64,000 nt of DNA from Alloyangia pacifica (lineage in GTDB: Bacteria > Pseudomonadota > Alphaproteobacteria > Rhodobacterales > Rhodobacteraceae). The notes beneath the pieces are model-generated. The model ran no database searches. It saw only the letters and a program-made list of their open reading frames with translations, and was not told the DNA's origin. The first letter of the stretch is position 1. The number at the start of each line of letters is the position of its first letter. The DNA is taken from NCBI RefSeq assembly GCF_020524285.1, contig NZ_JAIVKX010000002.1, forward strand, positions 124,001 through 188,000. The letters run 5' to 3'. Positions 54,655 through 64,000 of the stretch are shown piece after piece. Made by a program: the position numbers and the translations under genes.

Positions 54655-55125
54655 TTACTCGGGCGCGCGGAAGTCGTCGTGGCAGGCCTTGCAGGCGCCG
54701 CCGAGCTGACCGACCGCCGGGCCGAGCGCCTCCTGGCCGGTGGCCGCGACCTGCTGCAGTTCCCCGGCGGCCGCGCCGAGGCCGGACCATTTCTCGCCGA
54801 AGCTCTCCCAGCCGTCCCAGATCTCGGCCTTGGCCCGGGTGCCGTCGATGTCCATCTCCGAGGTGCCCTCGGGGAAGAGCGGTGCCTGGTTGATCATCGA
54901 GACGGCCACCAGCGTGTCGGCGGCGGCCTGCGCGGCCTCGGCATCGTAGTCGGCCTTGCCGCGGGCCATGTCGCCGAGAATGCCGAGGTTGATGGCAAGG
55001 ATGTTGAACTGGCCCTGCCGCGCCTTGACCGGGCCGGGCAGGTCCTGGGCGAGCGCGGCGGTGCCAGAGGCGGCAAGCGCCGCGACAAGGGTGAGGCTGG
55101 TGGCGGTCATCCTGGTGATCTTCAT
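54655..55125 (-). CDS. Cytochrome c prime (class II)
   Basis: 156 aa. Signal peptide (MTATSLTLVAALAASG...), mature four-helix bundle and the single C-terminal haem motif CKACH (Cys145-Cys148-His149), diagnostic for class II. Binds NO/CO in periplasm; may protect from nitrosative stress. ATG with GGGAG at 6 nt. First gene of a two-gene unit with the dihaem cytochrome. Confidence 0.92.
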   Translation of the reverse strand: MKITRMTATSLTLVAALAASGTAALAQDLPGPVKARQGQFNILAINLGILGDMARGKADYDAEAAQAAADTLVAVSMINQAPLFPEGTSEMDIDGTRAKAEIWDGWESFGEKWSGLGAAAGELQQVAATGQEALGPAVGQLGGACKACHDDFRAPE

Positions 55126-55425
55126 GAGAAACTCCCTGTCCTCCCGAAATCGGGGCGTTTTCGAAAATCTTGCGTCTGGAGCGTAGCCGAGGCCGGGTTT
55201 CGATCAAGGGGGCGGCAAGCGCTGAAGCGACCGCAGCGCGGCTCCGTGCGGCCTTTCTCTTTTGCATGTAGAATCAAAAAAAGAAAGTTGAATGAGTGGT
55301 TTGCGAAGCAATTCTGAAGTCTCGCCTCATCCGAGATGTTTCAGGGGTTCACGGAAATTATCACGCTGTCTGACCAAATCGCGATACCGGGCGCGAGTGT
55401 TGGGCAGGGTCGGGCAGGTCTGCTC
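55126..55425. other. Region between cytochrome operon and hpt unit
   Basis: 300 bp with no gene recognised. The segment 55,255-55,380 is AT-rich and probably holds the promoter of the cytochrome pair; no FNR palindrome was found, only a TTGAT half-site (minus strand, near 55,204). Confidence 0.45.
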
Positions 55426-55620
55426 TCAATAGGTATAGCCCGGGTATTGACGTAATACCGGAGGGTTCGGGGTGAGCGCCGCCGGCCAGCCGCCGAGTGC
55501 GTATTCAAGCAAATAAAAAAACCCGAAATACAGGAACAAAACCAATGCGGTGGCGAGAATTTTGAACGCCATCGACCGGCGCAGTCGCTGCGCCAGCCGA
55601 CGAGGGCCACCAAGGCTCAT
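55426..55620 (-). CDS. Small membrane protein coupled to hpt
   Basis: 64 aa. ATG 55620 overlaps the hpt stop codon as ATGA. A basic N-terminus ([18 protein letters not shown]) is followed by one TM helix ([21 protein letters not shown]) and a proline/tyrosine tail ([13 protein letters not shown]). No known family is recognised; coupling to hpt and clean topology argue it is a real gene. Confidence 0.65.
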   Translation of the reverse strand: MSLGGPRRLAQRLRRSMAFKILATALVLFLYFGFFYLLEYALGGWPAALTPNPPVLRQYPGYTY

Positions 55621-56159
55621 GCCTCGGGGAACCGGACCTTGCCGATGAACGGCAGGTTCCTGTTGCGCTGCGCGAAGTCGATACCGTAACCCACGACAAA
55701 CTCGTCAGGAATTTCGAATCCGATCCAGTCGGCCTTGAGCGGAACTTCGCGCCGGGCCGGCTTGTCGAGCAGCGCGATGGTGCGCAGCTTGCGCGGCTTG
55801 CGGCTCTCCATCAGGTGGATGACGTGGCTGAGCGTGAAACCGGTATCGACGATATCCTCCACCAGCAGCACGTCGCGCCCCTCGATCGGCGAGCGCAGGT
55901 CCTTGAGGATGCGCACCTCGCGGCTCGACTCCATGCCGTCGCCGTAGGAGGAGGCCTCGAGGAAGTCGACCTCGACGGCGAGGTCGAGCTCGCGCACCAG
56001 GTCGGCGATGAAGACGAAGCTGCCGCGCAGCAGGCCGACGACCACCAGCTTCTCGGTGCCGGCGAATTCGCGCTCGATCTCGCGCGCGAGGTCCTCGATC
56101 TTGGCGGCGATCGCCTTTGCCGAAATCATCTGGTCTACGACATAAGGCTTTTCTGCCAT
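55617..56159 (-). CDS. hpt: Hypoxanthine phosphoribosyltransferase
   Basis: 180 aa. PRPP-binding motif [18 protein letters not shown], the PPi loop [17 protein letters not shown] and [19 protein letters not shown] (purine base site) are intact. Salvages hypoxanthine and guanine. AAGGGG precedes the ATG. Overlaps a 64-aa membrane protein at its 3' end; divergent from the coq10-like gene. Confidence 0.95.
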   Translation of the reverse strand: MAEKPYVVDQMISAKAIAAKIEDLAREIEREFAGTEKLVVVGLLRGSFVFIADLVRELDLAVEVDFLEASSYGDGMESSREVRILKDLRSPIEGRDVLLVEDIVDTGFTLSHVIHLMESRKPRKLRTIALLDKPARREVPLKADWIGFEIPDEFVVGYGIDFAQRNRNLPFIGKVRFPEA

Positions 56160-56229
56160 GGTTCACCCCTTGAAAATCCGCGCGCAGCATAGGAAATGTG
56201 CCGACATTGTCACGCGATAAAGGGGCGAC

Positions 56230-56676
56230 ATGCCGACCCACTCCGAGACGAAGCGCCTGCCGTACACGGCGCAGCAGATGTATGACCTCGTGGCGGATGT
56301 CGCGAATTACCCGAAGTTCCTGCCGTGGACGGCAGCGGCGCGGATCCGTTCGCGCGACGACATGGGCGATCACGAGGTGATGCTGGCCGACCTGGTGATC
56401 AGCTTCAAGGTGTTCCGCGAGCGCTTCGGCAGCCGCGTGACGCTCTGGCCCGAGACGAAGAAGATCGACACCGAGTATCTCGATGGTCCGTTCAAGCACA
56501 TGGTGTCGAAATGGCACTTCGAGGACTCGCCCGAGGGCGGCGTCGACGTGCATTTCTTCGTGGATTTCGAGTTCAAGAACCGTCTGCTGCAGAGCGCAGC
56601 GGGGATGTTCTTCTACGAGGCGATGCAGCGCATCGTGCGCGCCTTCGAACGGCGGGCGGCAGAGCTCTACGGCTGA
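56230..56676 (+). CDS. Coenzyme Q-binding COQ10/RatA-like START protein
   Basis: 148 aa polyketide-cyclase/START fold. Signatures are YTAQQMYDLVADVANYPKFLPW near the N-terminus and FEFKNRLLQSAAGMFFYEAMQRIV near the C-terminus, as in COQ10. In alphaproteobacteria the protein is thought to bind ubiquinone; it is also annotated RatA toxin by similarity. GGGGCGAC precedes the ATG. Convergent with cinA. Confidence 0.9.
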   Translation: MPTHSETKRLPYTAQQMYDLVADVANYPKFLPWTAAARIRSRDDMGDHEVMLADLVISFKVFRERFGSRVTLWPETKKIDTEYLDGPFKHMVSKWHFEDSPEGGVDVHFFVDFEFKNRLLQSAAGMFFYEAMQRIVRAFERRAAELYG

Positions 56677-56716
56677 TCCGCCCGCCACGCGTCGGGGGCT
56701 GAGCCGCGCGTCGGGG

Positions 56717-57190
56717 TCAGGGCAGGGCGTTTCGCAGCAGCGTGAGCGCGTGGCGGGTGGCCGCCGCGCGGACCTGTGCGCGGCCCAAGGCGCCGAACTC
56801 CACGGTTTCGGTCTGTGTGCCCGCGGCGCTGGCGAGGCCGAAGCAGACGCGGCCCTCGGGCTTGTGCGCCGAGCCGCCGGGGCCGGCGATGCCCGAGACC
56901 GACACCGCGAGTCCGGCGCCCGCGCGGGACCGCGCGCCTTCGGCCATCTCGGCAGCGACCTCTTCGGAGACGGCGCCATGCGCTTCAAGCGTGGCGGGGC
57001 GCACGCTCAGCAGGTCGACCTTGGCGGCGTTGGAATAGGTCACCACGCCGCGCTCGAAGATATTCGACGAGCCGGCGATGTCGGTGATCGCGGCGGCGAC
57101 CATGCCGCCGGTACAGCTCTCGGCGGTGGTGACGGTGAGGCCAGCGGTCATGGCGCGGGTCAGGATGTCCTGTGCAAGCTCTTGGGTCAT
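56717..57190 (-). CDS. CinA-family nicotinamide-nucleotide amidohydrolase
   Basis: 157 aa, the C-terminal CinA domain alone (PncC-like). Motifs are VTTAESCTGGMVAAAITDIAG, GVVTYSNAAKVDLL and VSGIAGPGGS. Recycles nicotinamide mononucleotide to NaMN. ATG 57190 is chosen because GAGGGACG lies just upstream; a GTG four codons earlier overlaps that SD. Last gene of the ispDF-pgpA-cinA unit. Confidence 0.92.
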   Translation of the reverse strand: MTQELAQDILTRAMTAGLTVTTAESCTGGMVAAAITDIAGSSNIFERGVVTYSNAAKVDLLSVRPATLEAHGAVSEEVAAEMAEGARSRAGAGLAVSVSGIAGPGGSAHKPEGRVCFGLASAAGTQTETVEFGALGRAQVRAAATRHALTLLRNALP

Positions 57191-57203
57191 CTCGTCCCTC
57201 ACA

Positions 57204-57695
57204 TCAGGAAGCCATCAGGAAGCCGTGCGCGATCCCGGCGAGGGCAACGCTCACCAGCGCCGCGAAGATGCCCGCGATCACGTCGTCGAGCATCACGCCC
57301 ATCGCGTCGCCGCGGCGGTCGGCCCAGCCCACCAGCCAGGGCTTCCAGATGTCGAACAGACGGAACAGCACGAAGCCCGAGACCCAGCCCGGCCAGAGCC
57401 GCCAGAAGTCCACGCCCATCATCATCGCGCCGTAGCCGACCGGGAAGAGCGCGATCCACATGCCGACCACCTCGTCGATGACGATCCACGAGGGGTCCTC
57501 GTCCTCGCCGTCGGCGGTGAGCTTCTGCGTGGCGATATAGCCCAGCACGAAGGCGACCACCGTGGCGGCCAGCAGCAGCCAGAAGCCGCCCAGCACCAGC
57601 AGCAGGTAGGCGGCGGGCAGGGCGGCCAGCGAGCCCCAGGTGCCCGGCGCAGGGCGCAGCAGCCCGGCATAGAAGAAGGTCGCGATCAGTCTCAT
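57204..57695 (-). CDS. pgpA: Phosphatidylglycerophosphatase A
   Basis: 163 aa with about four TM helices. The PgpA motif runs through [33 protein letters not shown] (metal-binding Asp/Glu) and [18 protein letters not shown] plus MLDDVIAG. Dephosphorylates PGP. ATG overlaps the ispDF stop codon as ATGA; cinA begins 14 bp after its stop. Confidence 0.93.
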   Translation of the reverse strand: MRLIATFFYAGLLRPAPGTWGSLAALPAAYLLLVLGGFWLLLAATVVAFVLGYIATQKLTADGEDEDPSWIVIDEVVGMWIALFPVGYGAMMMGVDFWRLWPGWVSGFVLFRLFDIWKPWLVGWADRRGDAMGVMLDDVIAGIFAALVSVALAGIAHGFLMAS

Positions 57696-58849
57696 GGTTT
57701 CACCAGCGTTGCGGTTGCGATGGCGGCGATGCCCTCTTCGCGGCCGGTGAAGCCGAGCCGTTCCGAGGTCGTCGCCTTGACCGAGACGCGATCCGTCGCC
57801 AGCCCCATGATCCGGCCCATCTCGGCCATCATGGCCGCGGCATGGGGGCCGATCTTGGGCTGCTCGCAGATCAGCGTCACGTCGATGTTCGAGATGGTGT
57901 AGCCCTTCGAAGTGGCAAGCTCGACCGCGTGGCGCAGGAAGATCTCGGAGGCGGCGCCCTTCCACTGCGGATCGCTGGGCGGGAAGTAGCGGCCGATGTC
58001 GCCCTCGGCGAGGGCGCCGTAGAGCGCGTCGGTGACGGCATGCATGCCGACGTCGGCGTCGGAATGGCCCTGCAGCGCGCGCCCGTGTGGCACCTTCACG
58101 CCGCAGAGCACCACATGGTCTCCGGGGCCGAAACGGTGCACGTCGTAGCCATTGCCGAGGCGGATATCCATGGCGGTCTCCTGCATGGGGGTCTTGAGGT
58201 AGCTGGCGGCCCGTTCGAAATCGTCGGGGCCGGTGATCTTGAGGTTGCGCTCCTCGCCGGGAACGATGGTGACGGAGAGCCCCGAGGCGCGGGCGACCTC
58301 GACGTCATCGGCGGCGCCGCCGGGGTGGGCGGCATGGGCGGCGCGGATATCTGCATAGCGAAAGCCCTGCGGGGTCTGGGCGCGGTACAGGCCGCTGCGG
58401 TCCTGCGTGCCGGTCACCTCGGACTCGGCGCCGGTCCAGAGCGCGTCGGTTACCGGCAGGGCGGGCGCGGCGCCGGGGGTGGCGTCGAGCGCGGTCAGCA
58501 CTGCCTCGATCGTGTGCCGCGAGACGCAGGGGCGGGCAACGTCGTGGATCAGCACCTTCGCGGGCGGATTGCCCGCCAGCGCGTCGAGCCCGGCACGTAC
58601 CGAGCCGGCGCGGTCGGCGGCCCCCTCCACCAGCGTCACCGGCAGGCCCTCGGCGACCGACTCGGCCATGGCGCGATCCTCGGGGTGAATCACCAGCACG
58701 ACGGGGCAGATCGGGGCGAAGGCCTCGAGCGTCCAGCGCGCCACCGGCCGTTCCGCCACGTCGCGCCACTGTTTCGGGCGCCCGCCACCGGCGCGGGTGC
58801 CGCGCCCTGCAGCGACGATGATTGCGGCTGTTTCCGCGGCTGTTTCCAT
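57692..58849 (-). CDS. ispDF: Bifunctional IspD/IspF
   Basis: 385 aa fusion of MEP cytidylyltransferase (about 1-225: [33 protein letters not shown]-type [10 protein letters not shown]) and MECDP synthase (about 228-385: [63 protein letters not shown]). Covers two non-consecutive steps of the non-mevalonate pathway; the fusion is normal in alphaproteobacteria. GGAGGT is 7 nt before the ATG. Heads ispDF-pgpA-cinA. Confidence 0.97.
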   Translation of the reverse strand: METAAETAAIIVAAGRGTRAGGGRPKQWRDVAERPVARWTLEAFAPICPVVLVIHPEDRAMAESVAEGLPVTLVEGAADRAGSVRAGLDALAGNPPAKVLIHDVARPCVSRHTIEAVLTALDATPGAAPALPVTDALWTGAESEVTGTQDRSGLYRAQTPQGFRYADIRAAHAAHPGGAADDVEVARASGLSVTIVPGEERNLKITGPDDFERAASYLKTPMQETAMDIRLGNGYDVHRFGPGDHVVLCGVKVPHGRALQGHSDADVGMHAVTDALYGALAEGDIGRYFPPSDPQWKGAASEIFLRHAVELATSKGYTISNIDVTLICEQPKIGPHAAAMMAEMGRIMGLATDRVSVKATTSERLGFTGREEGIAAIATATLVKP

Positions 58850-59024
58850 GGTGTTGACCTCCGGCGTCCCTCTCTAGGCGCTGCCGGGGGACGGTGCAAT
58901 CACCGGGGGCGCGCTGCTCAATTTTTCATCACTCGCGTATTGCGTGCGCCCGTAACGCTCCCAAATGATTGAACACGCGCCGCGCGCGCGTTAACTCCCA
59001 AGCATCTGCACAAGGAATAGGCGC

Positions 59025-60008
59025 TTGAACTTCTCGCTGGGTGACAGACTCATCGACCCCCCGGTCCTTCTGGCCCCGCTCGCGGGAATCACGGACTTGC
59101 CCTTCCGCAGCCTCGTGTCGCGCTTCGGTGCCGGGCTCGTGGTGTCCGAGATGATCGCCAGTGGCGAGTTTCTCACCGCGCGCCCCGGCACGCGCGAGAA
59201 GGCGGAGCTGGGCGCGGGAATCGAGAACACCTCCGTGCAGCTTGCGGGCCGCGCGCCCGAGCCCATGGCCGAGACGGCCCGGCATGTCGCCGGCATGGGC
59301 GCCAAGGTCATCGACATCAACATGGGCTGTCCGGCCAAGAAGGTCACGGGCGGCTGGTCGGGCTCGGCGCTGATGCGCGAGCCGGACCATGCGCTGCGGT
59401 TGATCGAGGCGGTCGTCGAGGCCGTCGACCTGCCGGTGACGCTGAAGACGCGGCTCGGCTGGGACGGCGATTGCCTCAACGCCGCGCAGATCGCGAAACG
59501 GGCGGAGGCGGCGGGCGTGCGGATGATCGTCATCCACGGGCGCACCCGCTGCCAGTTCTACAAGGGCGCCGCCGACTGGGCGGCGATCCGGGAGGTGGTC
59601 GAGGCCGTGTCGATCCCGGTGGTCGCCAATGGCGACATCGTCGATGCGGCCAGCGCGCGGGCGGCCCTGAAGGCCTCCGGCGCGGCGGGGGTCATGGTCG
59701 GTCGGGGGGCGCAGGGCGCGCCCTGGAAACTGGCTCAGATCGCGGCCGAGCTTTACGGAACACCGGCACCTGACGTGCCGACAGGAAAGGCATTTTATCA
59801 AATGGTCGCAGAGCATTACGAGGCAATGCTTTCGTTTTACGGCAAGGAGCTGGGCGGCCGTGTTTCGCGCAAGCACCTGGGCTGGTACATGGATCATGCC
59901 GCGCCCGCGGCGGAGCTGCGCAAGCGCGTGCTGACCAGCCGCGAACCGGCCGAGACGCTGCACTTCCTCGACGAGGCGCTGTCCTGCGATCTGAAGGTCG
60001 CCGCATGA
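59025..60008 (+). CDS. dusB: tRNA-dihydrouridine synthase (NifR3-type)
   Basis: 327 aa FMN enzyme. [42 protein letters not shown] with the catalytic Cys, [28 protein letters not shown] and [13 protein letters not shown] are intact. Classic first gene of the nifR3-ntrB-ntrC operon. The start is TTG 59025 with AAGGAA at 8 nt; no earlier ATG fits. Its stop overlaps the ntrB ATG. Confidence 0.94.
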   Translation: MNFSLGDRLIDPPVLLAPLAGITDLPFRSLVSRFGAGLVVSEMIASGEFLTARPGTREKAELGAGIENTSVQLAGRAPEPMAETARHVAGMGAKVIDINMGCPAKKVTGGWSGSALMREPDHALRLIEAVVEAVDLPVTLKTRLGWDGDCLNAAQIAKRAEAAGVRMIVIHGRTRCQFYKGAADWAAIREVVEAVSIPVVANGDIVDAASARAALKASGAAGVMVGRGAQGAPWKLAQIAAELYGTPAPDVPTGKAFYQMVAEHYEAMLSFYGKELGGRVSRKHLGWYMDHAAPAAELRKRVLTSREPAETLHFLDEALSCDLKVAA

Positions 60009-61096
60009 GCACCAACACCGAACTTCTGACGCAGCTCTGGTCGTCGCTGCCCGTGCCCGCCGTGCTGCTCGACGCCGAGGAGCGCATCGCCGACATGAAC
60101 CCCGCCGCCGAGGGGTTCATGAACAACTCGGCGAAATGGCTGGTCGGCCAGCCGATCTGGGACCGCCTCGCGGTGGATGCGCCGCTCGAGGAAAGCCTCG
60201 CCCGCGCCCGCGAGCATGGTACGCCGCTCTTCGTCAACGACGTCGATGTCGGCACCGGCAACCGCCCGCCGCTGGTATGCAACCTGCAGCTCGCGCCGGT
60301 GCAGAATTACCCCGGCTGGTTTATCATGCTGATCAGCCCCCGCGAGCTGGCCGGACGCATGACCCAGAGCCATTCGGTGAAATCCGCCGCCAAGTCGGCC
60401 ATCGGCATGGCCGAGATGCTGGCGCATGAGATCAAGAACCCGCTGGCGGGGATCACCGGCGCGGCGCAGCTGCTGTCGATGAACCTCAGCAAGGACGATC
60501 TCGAGCTGACCGATCTCATCGTTGCCGAGACCCGCCGCATCGTGAAGCTGCTGGAGCAGGTCGAGCAGTTCGGCAACCTCTCGGCCCCCGAGAAGAAGCC
60601 GGTGAACCTGCACGACGTGCTGGACCGCGCGCGCCGCTCGACGCAGCTGGGTGTCGGGGCGCACATGAAGTTCATCGAGGATTACGACCCTTCGCTGCCG
60701 CTGGCCCACGGTGATCCCGACCAGCTGCTGCAGGTGGTGCTGAACCTTCTGAAGAACGCCGCCGAGGCGGCAGACCCCAAGGAGGGCGGCACGATCCGCC
60801 TGCACACTTTCTTCGAGCACAGCTTCCGAATGCGCCGCCCCGACGGCTCGACCCAGAAGCTGCCGCTGCAGATCGAGGTCATCGACGACGGCCCCGGCCT
60901 GCCCGAGGACATCAAGGGCGACGTGTTCGACCCCTTCGTGTCGGGCCGCGAGAACGGCACAGGGCTCGGCCTCGCGCTGGTGTCCAAGATCATCTCCGAC
61001 CACGACGGCTGGATCTCGGTGGATTCCGTCCCCGGCCGCACGGTCTTCCGCATTTCGTTGCCGCGCGCCCCGCGCGAGATTGAGGAGAACAGGTAA
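60005..61096 (+). CDS. ntrB: Nitrogen regulation sensor kinase NtrB
   Basis: 363 aa, soluble. PAS domain (about 12-120), HisKA with His141 in [20 protein letters not shown], and HATPase_c motifs ([33 protein letters not shown]). Phosphorylates NtrC under nitrogen limitation and is controlled by PII. ATGA overlap with dusB; ntrC starts right after its stop. Confidence 0.96.
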   Translation: MSTNTELLTQLWSSLPVPAVLLDAEERIADMNPAAEGFMNNSAKWLVGQPIWDRLAVDAPLEESLARAREHGTPLFVNDVDVGTGNRPPLVCNLQLAPVQNYPGWFIMLISPRELAGRMTQSHSVKSAAKSAIGMAEMLAHEIKNPLAGITGAAQLLSMNLSKDDLELTDLIVAETRRIVKLLEQVEQFGNLSAPEKKPVNLHDVLDRARRSTQLGVGAHMKFIEDYDPSLPLAHGDPDQLLQVVLNLLKNAAEAADPKEGGTIRLHTFFEHSFRMRRPDGSTQKLPLQIEVIDDGPGLPEDIKGDVFDPFVSGRENGTGLGLALVSKIISDHDGWISVDSVPGRTVFRISLPRAPREIEENR

Positions 61097-62470
61097 ATGG
61101 ACGGCACCGTACTTGTCGCCGACGACGACCGCACCATCCGCACCGTGCTGACCCAGGCGCTGACCCGCGCCGGCTGCAAGGTGCACGCCACCTCGTCGCT
61201 GACCACGCTGATGCGCTGGGTCGCCGAGGGCAAGGGCGACGTGGTGATCTCCGACGTCGTCATGCCCGATGGCAACGGGCTGGAAATGCTGCCCAAGATT
61301 CACCAGGACCGGCCCGAGCTGCCGGTGATCGTGATCTCGGCGCAGAACACCATCATGACCGCAATCCAGGCGGCCGAGGCCGAGGCTTACGACTACCTGC
61401 CCAAGCCCTTCGACCTGCCGGACCTGATGAAGCGCACCGCCAAGGCGCTCGACAACCGCAACCGCTCGCCGAAGCGCGAAGAGGTGGCGACGATCGGCGC
61501 CGACGGGCCGGACGAGCTGCCGCTGGTCGGCAAGACCCCGGCGATGCAGGCGCTCTACCGGCTCGTCGCCAAGGTGATGAACACCGACCTTCCGGTGCTG
61601 ATCTCCGGCGAAAGCGGCACCGGCAAGTCGCTGATCGCGCGCGCCATCCATGATTTCTCGGACCGCCGCACATTGCCGTTCATCACGGTGACCGGCGCCG
61701 ACCTGTCGGACCTCGAAGGCCCGGCGCGGGTGCTGGCGCGGGTCAAGGGCGGCACGCTGCTGATCGACGAGATCACCGACATCTCCGACGAGATTCAGGC
61801 GCGCGTGGTGCGCATGATGGACATTCCCGGCGAACACGTGCCGCGCTTCATGGCCACCAGCCAGGGCGATCTGGCGCAGGCGATGGAAGAGGGGGCGGTG
61901 CGCCAGGACCTCTACTACCGGCTGTCGGGCGCGACCATCAACGTGCCCAGCCTGCGCGAGCGGGTCGAGGACATCGCCCTGCTGACCGAGCACTTCCTGC
62001 AGCGCGCCGAGCGCGAGGGTGCCTCCAAGCGCTGGCTGTCGAAGGATGCCACCGAGCTCTTCCGTGCCTACAGCTGGCCGGGCAACGTGCGGCAGTTGGA
62101 AAACGCCGTGCGCCGCCTGTCGCTGACCAGCCGCGCCGAGGAGATCAGCCGCGCCGAGGTCGAGGCGGTGCTGGGCAACCAGCCCGACACCGGCCCGATC
62201 CTGCGCGGCGGCGACAGCGAGAAGCTCAGTACCTCGGTGGCGCGTCACCTGCGGCGTTATTTCGACCTGCATGGCAACATGCTGCCGGCGCCGGGGCTCT
62301 ACACCCGCATCCTCAAGGAGGTCGAAGCGCCGCTGATCGAGATCGCGCTGGAAGCGACCGGCGGGAATCAGGCGAAATGTGCGGATCTTCTCGGCATCAA
62401 CCGCAATACCTTGCGTAAGAAGATCACGGATCTGGATATTCGCGTGACACGGCGTCGCAAACTGATGTAA
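61097..62470 (+). CDS. ntrC: Nitrogen regulator NtrC (GAFTGA-less)
   Basis: 457 aa. Receiver with Asp53 in [14 protein letters not shown]+ domain (Walker [18 protein letters not shown], Walker [14 protein letters not shown], arginine finger [11 protein letters not shown]), Fis-type HTH ([23 protein letters not shown]). The region between [12 protein letters not shown] and VKGGTLL, which holds GAFTGA in enteric NtrC, is short and has no such motif. This matches Rhodobacter capsulatus NtrC, known to activate sigma-70 promoters. GAGGAG before the ATG; a weak hairpin separates it from ntrY. Confidence 0.96.
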   Translation: MDGTVLVADDDRTIRTVLTQALTRAGCKVHATSSLTTLMRWVAEGKGDVVISDVVMPDGNGLEMLPKIHQDRPELPVIVISAQNTIMTAIQAAEAEAYDYLPKPFDLPDLMKRTAKALDNRNRSPKREEVATIGADGPDELPLVGKTPAMQALYRLVAKVMNTDLPVLISGESGTGKSLIARAIHDFSDRRTLPFITVTGADLSDLEGPARVLARVKGGTLLIDEITDISDEIQARVVRMMDIPGEHVPRFMATSQGDLAQAMEEGAVRQDLYYRLSGATINVPSLRERVEDIALLTEHFLQRAEREGASKRWLSKDATELFRAYSWPGNVRQLENAVRRLSLTSRAEEISRAEVEAVLGNQPDTGPILRGGDSEKLSTSVARHLRRYFDLHGNMLPAPGLYTRILKEVEAPLIEIALEATGGNQAKCADLLGINRNTLRKKITDLDIRVTRRRKLM

Positions 62471-62496
62471 AAGCGTCACAGGCATGTGGCCGCATT

Positions 62497-62520
62497 GCGC
62501 CGCCCTCGGGGCGGCGCTTT
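62497..62520 (+). terminator. Weak hairpin between ntrC and ntrY
   Basis: GCGCCGCCC and GGGCGGCGC form a 9-bp stem with a 3-nt loop and only TTTC behind it. It may reduce read-through into ntrY. Confidence 0.5.
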
Positions 62521-62582
62521 CATGAGAAGCCACAGCTTTTGGCGACGCTGCCTCGAGCAGCCAATCAGTGTGAGGTGAATCT

Positions 62583-64000
62583 GTGGCCACCCGGGCACGG
62601 AGCACGACTTGGGCGCGCATGAACAGGCTGCGCCGACAACGGCGCGTTCAGAACGTGGCGACGCTGGGGCTGGTCCTGCTGGGACCGGTGCTCGCGGTGC
62701 TGACGTTCCTCGTGCTGGGCCCCCTCGGCAGCGGCGAGCGTGCAACGCAGCTGAGCCTGCGGCTCGTGCTGCTGGCCGACATGATCTACGTGCTGCTGAT
62801 CGCCACGCTGGTGCTGGCGCGGCTGGTGCGGATGATCTCGGAGCGGCGGGCGCAATCGGCCGGCTCGCGCCTGCACCTGCGCCTCACCGGGCTCTTCGCG
62901 CTGATGGCGCTGCTGCCCACGGTCACCGTCGCGGTCTTTGCCGTGCTCACCATCAACATCGGTCTCGAAACCTGGTTCTCCAGCCGCGTGCAGAACGTGG
63001 TCGGCGCCTCGATGGCCGCCGCCGAGGCCTATGAGGAAGAGCAGCGCGTCGGGCTGATCGAGGACGTGCAGGCGCTGGCGCGCTTCATCGACGGTGCGCG
63101 CCGGGCCAATTTCGCGCTCGACGACGGCGATGTTCGGCAGGTTCTGGGGCAGGGGCAGGCGCAGATCCAGCGCGGGCTCCGCGAGGCCTACGTGATCGAC
63201 GGCGGAGGCGAGATCCGCGCCCGCGGCGAGCGGTCCTACCTGTTCTACTACGAGGAGCCGACCCGCGAGCAGTTCACCCGCGCCCGCGCCGAAGGGCTGG
63301 TGCTGATCCCTGACTGGGACAATCACGAGCTGCGCGCGCTGGTGCCGCTCTCGGCCTTCGCCGACCGGTTTCTCTATGTCAGCCGCGTTGTCGACGGCAA
63401 TCTTCTGAACCTGCTCGACGAGACGCAGGAGACCGCGCGCTTCTACCAGCAGCAGGAGACCGAGCGCGGACGCCGGCTCTTCGACTTCGCGCTGGTCTAT
63501 CTTGGTTTCGCGCTGCTGCTGATCCTCGCGGCGGTCTGGCTGGGGCTTTGGTTCGCCGAGCGCATGGCGAAGCCGGTGGGGCGGCTCACCGGCGCGGCGC
63601 AAAGGGTCGGCGCGGGCGATCTCGACGTGCAGGTGATCGAGGGCGAGGGCGACGACGAGATCGCCATGCTCGGCCGCTACTTTAACCAGATGACCCGCCA
63701 ACTGAAGGGCCAGCGCGAGACGCTGCTGGAGAACACCCGTCAGATCGAGCGCCGCCAGCGGCTGTTCGACTCCGTGCTGTCGTCGATCACCTCCGGCGTG
63801 GTCGGGCTTGATGCCGAGGGCAAGGTGACCTTCGTCAACCGCCCCGCTGAGCGGCTGCTCGGCTGGCGCGAGCCGCGCGCCGACGTGCCGCTGACCGTGG
63901 CGGTGCCCGAGTTCGGCCCGCTCTACGAGCGGCTGCGCGACACCGGGCTCGAGACCGCACAGGAAGAGGTCAAGGTCAGCCGCGAGGGGCGGCTCGAGCA
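62583..64000 (+). CDS. ntrY: NtrY-type sensor kinase, N-terminal part, runs off the window
   Basis: 472 codons are visible from GTG 62583 (GAGGTG at 6 nt) to the right edge. Four TM segments are expected in NtrY; seen are VATLGLVLLGPVLAVLTFLV, LRLVLLADMIYVLLIATLVL, LTGLFALMALLPTVTVAVFA and, after a periplasmic domain, FALVYLGFALLLILAAVWLG (about residue 300-325). A HAMP (MAKPVGRLTGAAQRVGAGDL) and the start of a PAS domain (VLSSITSGVVGLDAEGKVTF) follow; HisKA and ATPase parts lie beyond the edge. Location after ntrC and topology identify NtrY, partner of NtrX. Confidence 0.93.
   Translation, partial: MATRARSTTWARMNRLRRQRRVQNVATLGLVLLGPVLAVLTFLVLGPLGSGERATQLSLRLVLLADMIYVLLIATLVLARLVRMISERRAQSAGSRLHLRLTGLFALMALLPTVTVAVFAVLTINIGLETWFSSRVQNVVGASMAAAEAYEEEQRVGLIEDVQALARFIDGARRANFALDDGDVRQVLGQGQAQIQRGLREAYVIDGGGEIRARGERSYLFYYEEPTREQFTRARAEGLVLIPDWDNHELRALVPLSAFADRFLYVSRVVDGNLLNLLDETQETARFYQQQETERGRRLFDFALVYLGFALLLILAAVWLGLWFAERMAKPVGRLTGAAQRVGAGDLDVQVIEGEGDDEIAMLGRYFNQMTRQLKGQRETLLENTRQIERRQRLFDSVLSSITSGVVGLDAEGKVTFVNRPAERLLGWREPRADVPLTVAVPEFGPLYERLRDTGLETAQEEVKVSREGRLE

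Overview
The window reads as the chromosome of a marine-type alphaproteobacterium of the Rhodobacterales (Roseobacter/Rhodobacteraceae). The evidence is high G+C, the nifR3(dusB)-ntrB-ntrC-ntrY cluster, a sciP (DUF1153)-ctrA pair, the DUF1476 ATP-synthase zeta subunit, DUF1127 proteins, fused ispDF, a Hint_2 repeat protein and recurrent intergenic palindromes typical of this family. A Salipiger-like genus is possible but cannot be fixed from sequence alone. The tone is mostly core housekeeping chromosome, with an accessory edge at the far left.

Layout. 1-930: AT-richer DNA holding the start of a DUF262 (ParB-like/GmrSD-type) gene that runs off the left edge. It abuts the 3' end of a tRNA-Asn gene (928-1002), the usual anatomy of an integrated island border. 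1-5 kb: metallo-hydrolase, EnvZ-like kinase, ATPase zeta inhibitor, purC-purS. 5.7-14.3 kb: large Ig-like/Hint secreted protein, MobA-like nucleotidyltransferase, GAF-HWE kinase, CorC-type protein, NCS1 permease, ssb. 14.6-20 kb: lytic transglycosylase, a dihaem cytochrome c peroxidase behind a perfect FNR box, a Tat-exported solute-binding protein, and a miaA-AraC pair. 20-26 kb: pyrH, then xerD / 527-aa protein / 49-aa membrane protein on the minus strand, diverging from aroK-aroB. 26-33 kb: DUF1127 and MocR divergent pair, rplM-rpsI, glycosyltransferase, sulfotransferase, TetR-ppk2, lipoprotein hydrolase-metA. 34-42 kb: Zn-dehydrogenase, purQ, dctB-dctD, GGDEF-EAL protein. 42-50 kb: mnmA, sciP, ctrA, ligA-recG, then a 40-codon membrane-protein gene behind a LexA-type box. 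50-59 kb: Fe-S scaffold homologue, hisI, trmFO-Pmp3-like-gluQ, cytochromes c, hpt with a coupled small membrane protein, coq10-like gene, cinA-pgpA-ispDF. 59-64 kb: dusB-ntrB-ntrC-ntrY (ntrY cut by the right edge).

How it fits together. Cell-cycle control (CtrA with its inhibitor SciP), nitrogen control (NtrBC, NtrYX) and DctBD dominate the regulation. Both NtrC-family regulators here lack the GAFTGA sigma-54 contact loop. For NtrC this matches the sigma-70-type activation known in Rhodobacter capsulatus; for the DctD homologue it is less expected. Five tRNA-modification enzymes (MiaA, MnmA, TrmFO, GluQRS, DusB) are scattered through the window. Many minus-strand gene pairs overlap by ATGA/GTGA, so several starts can be fixed by coupling.

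Most worth a second look: the 40-aa membrane peptide with an upstream GTTC-N7-GTTC box (SidA-like idea), the DUF262 gene at the tRNA-Asn border, the GAFTGA-less DctD, the 29-bp perfect inverted repeat and its relatives, and the 16-bp tandem array upstream of sciP.
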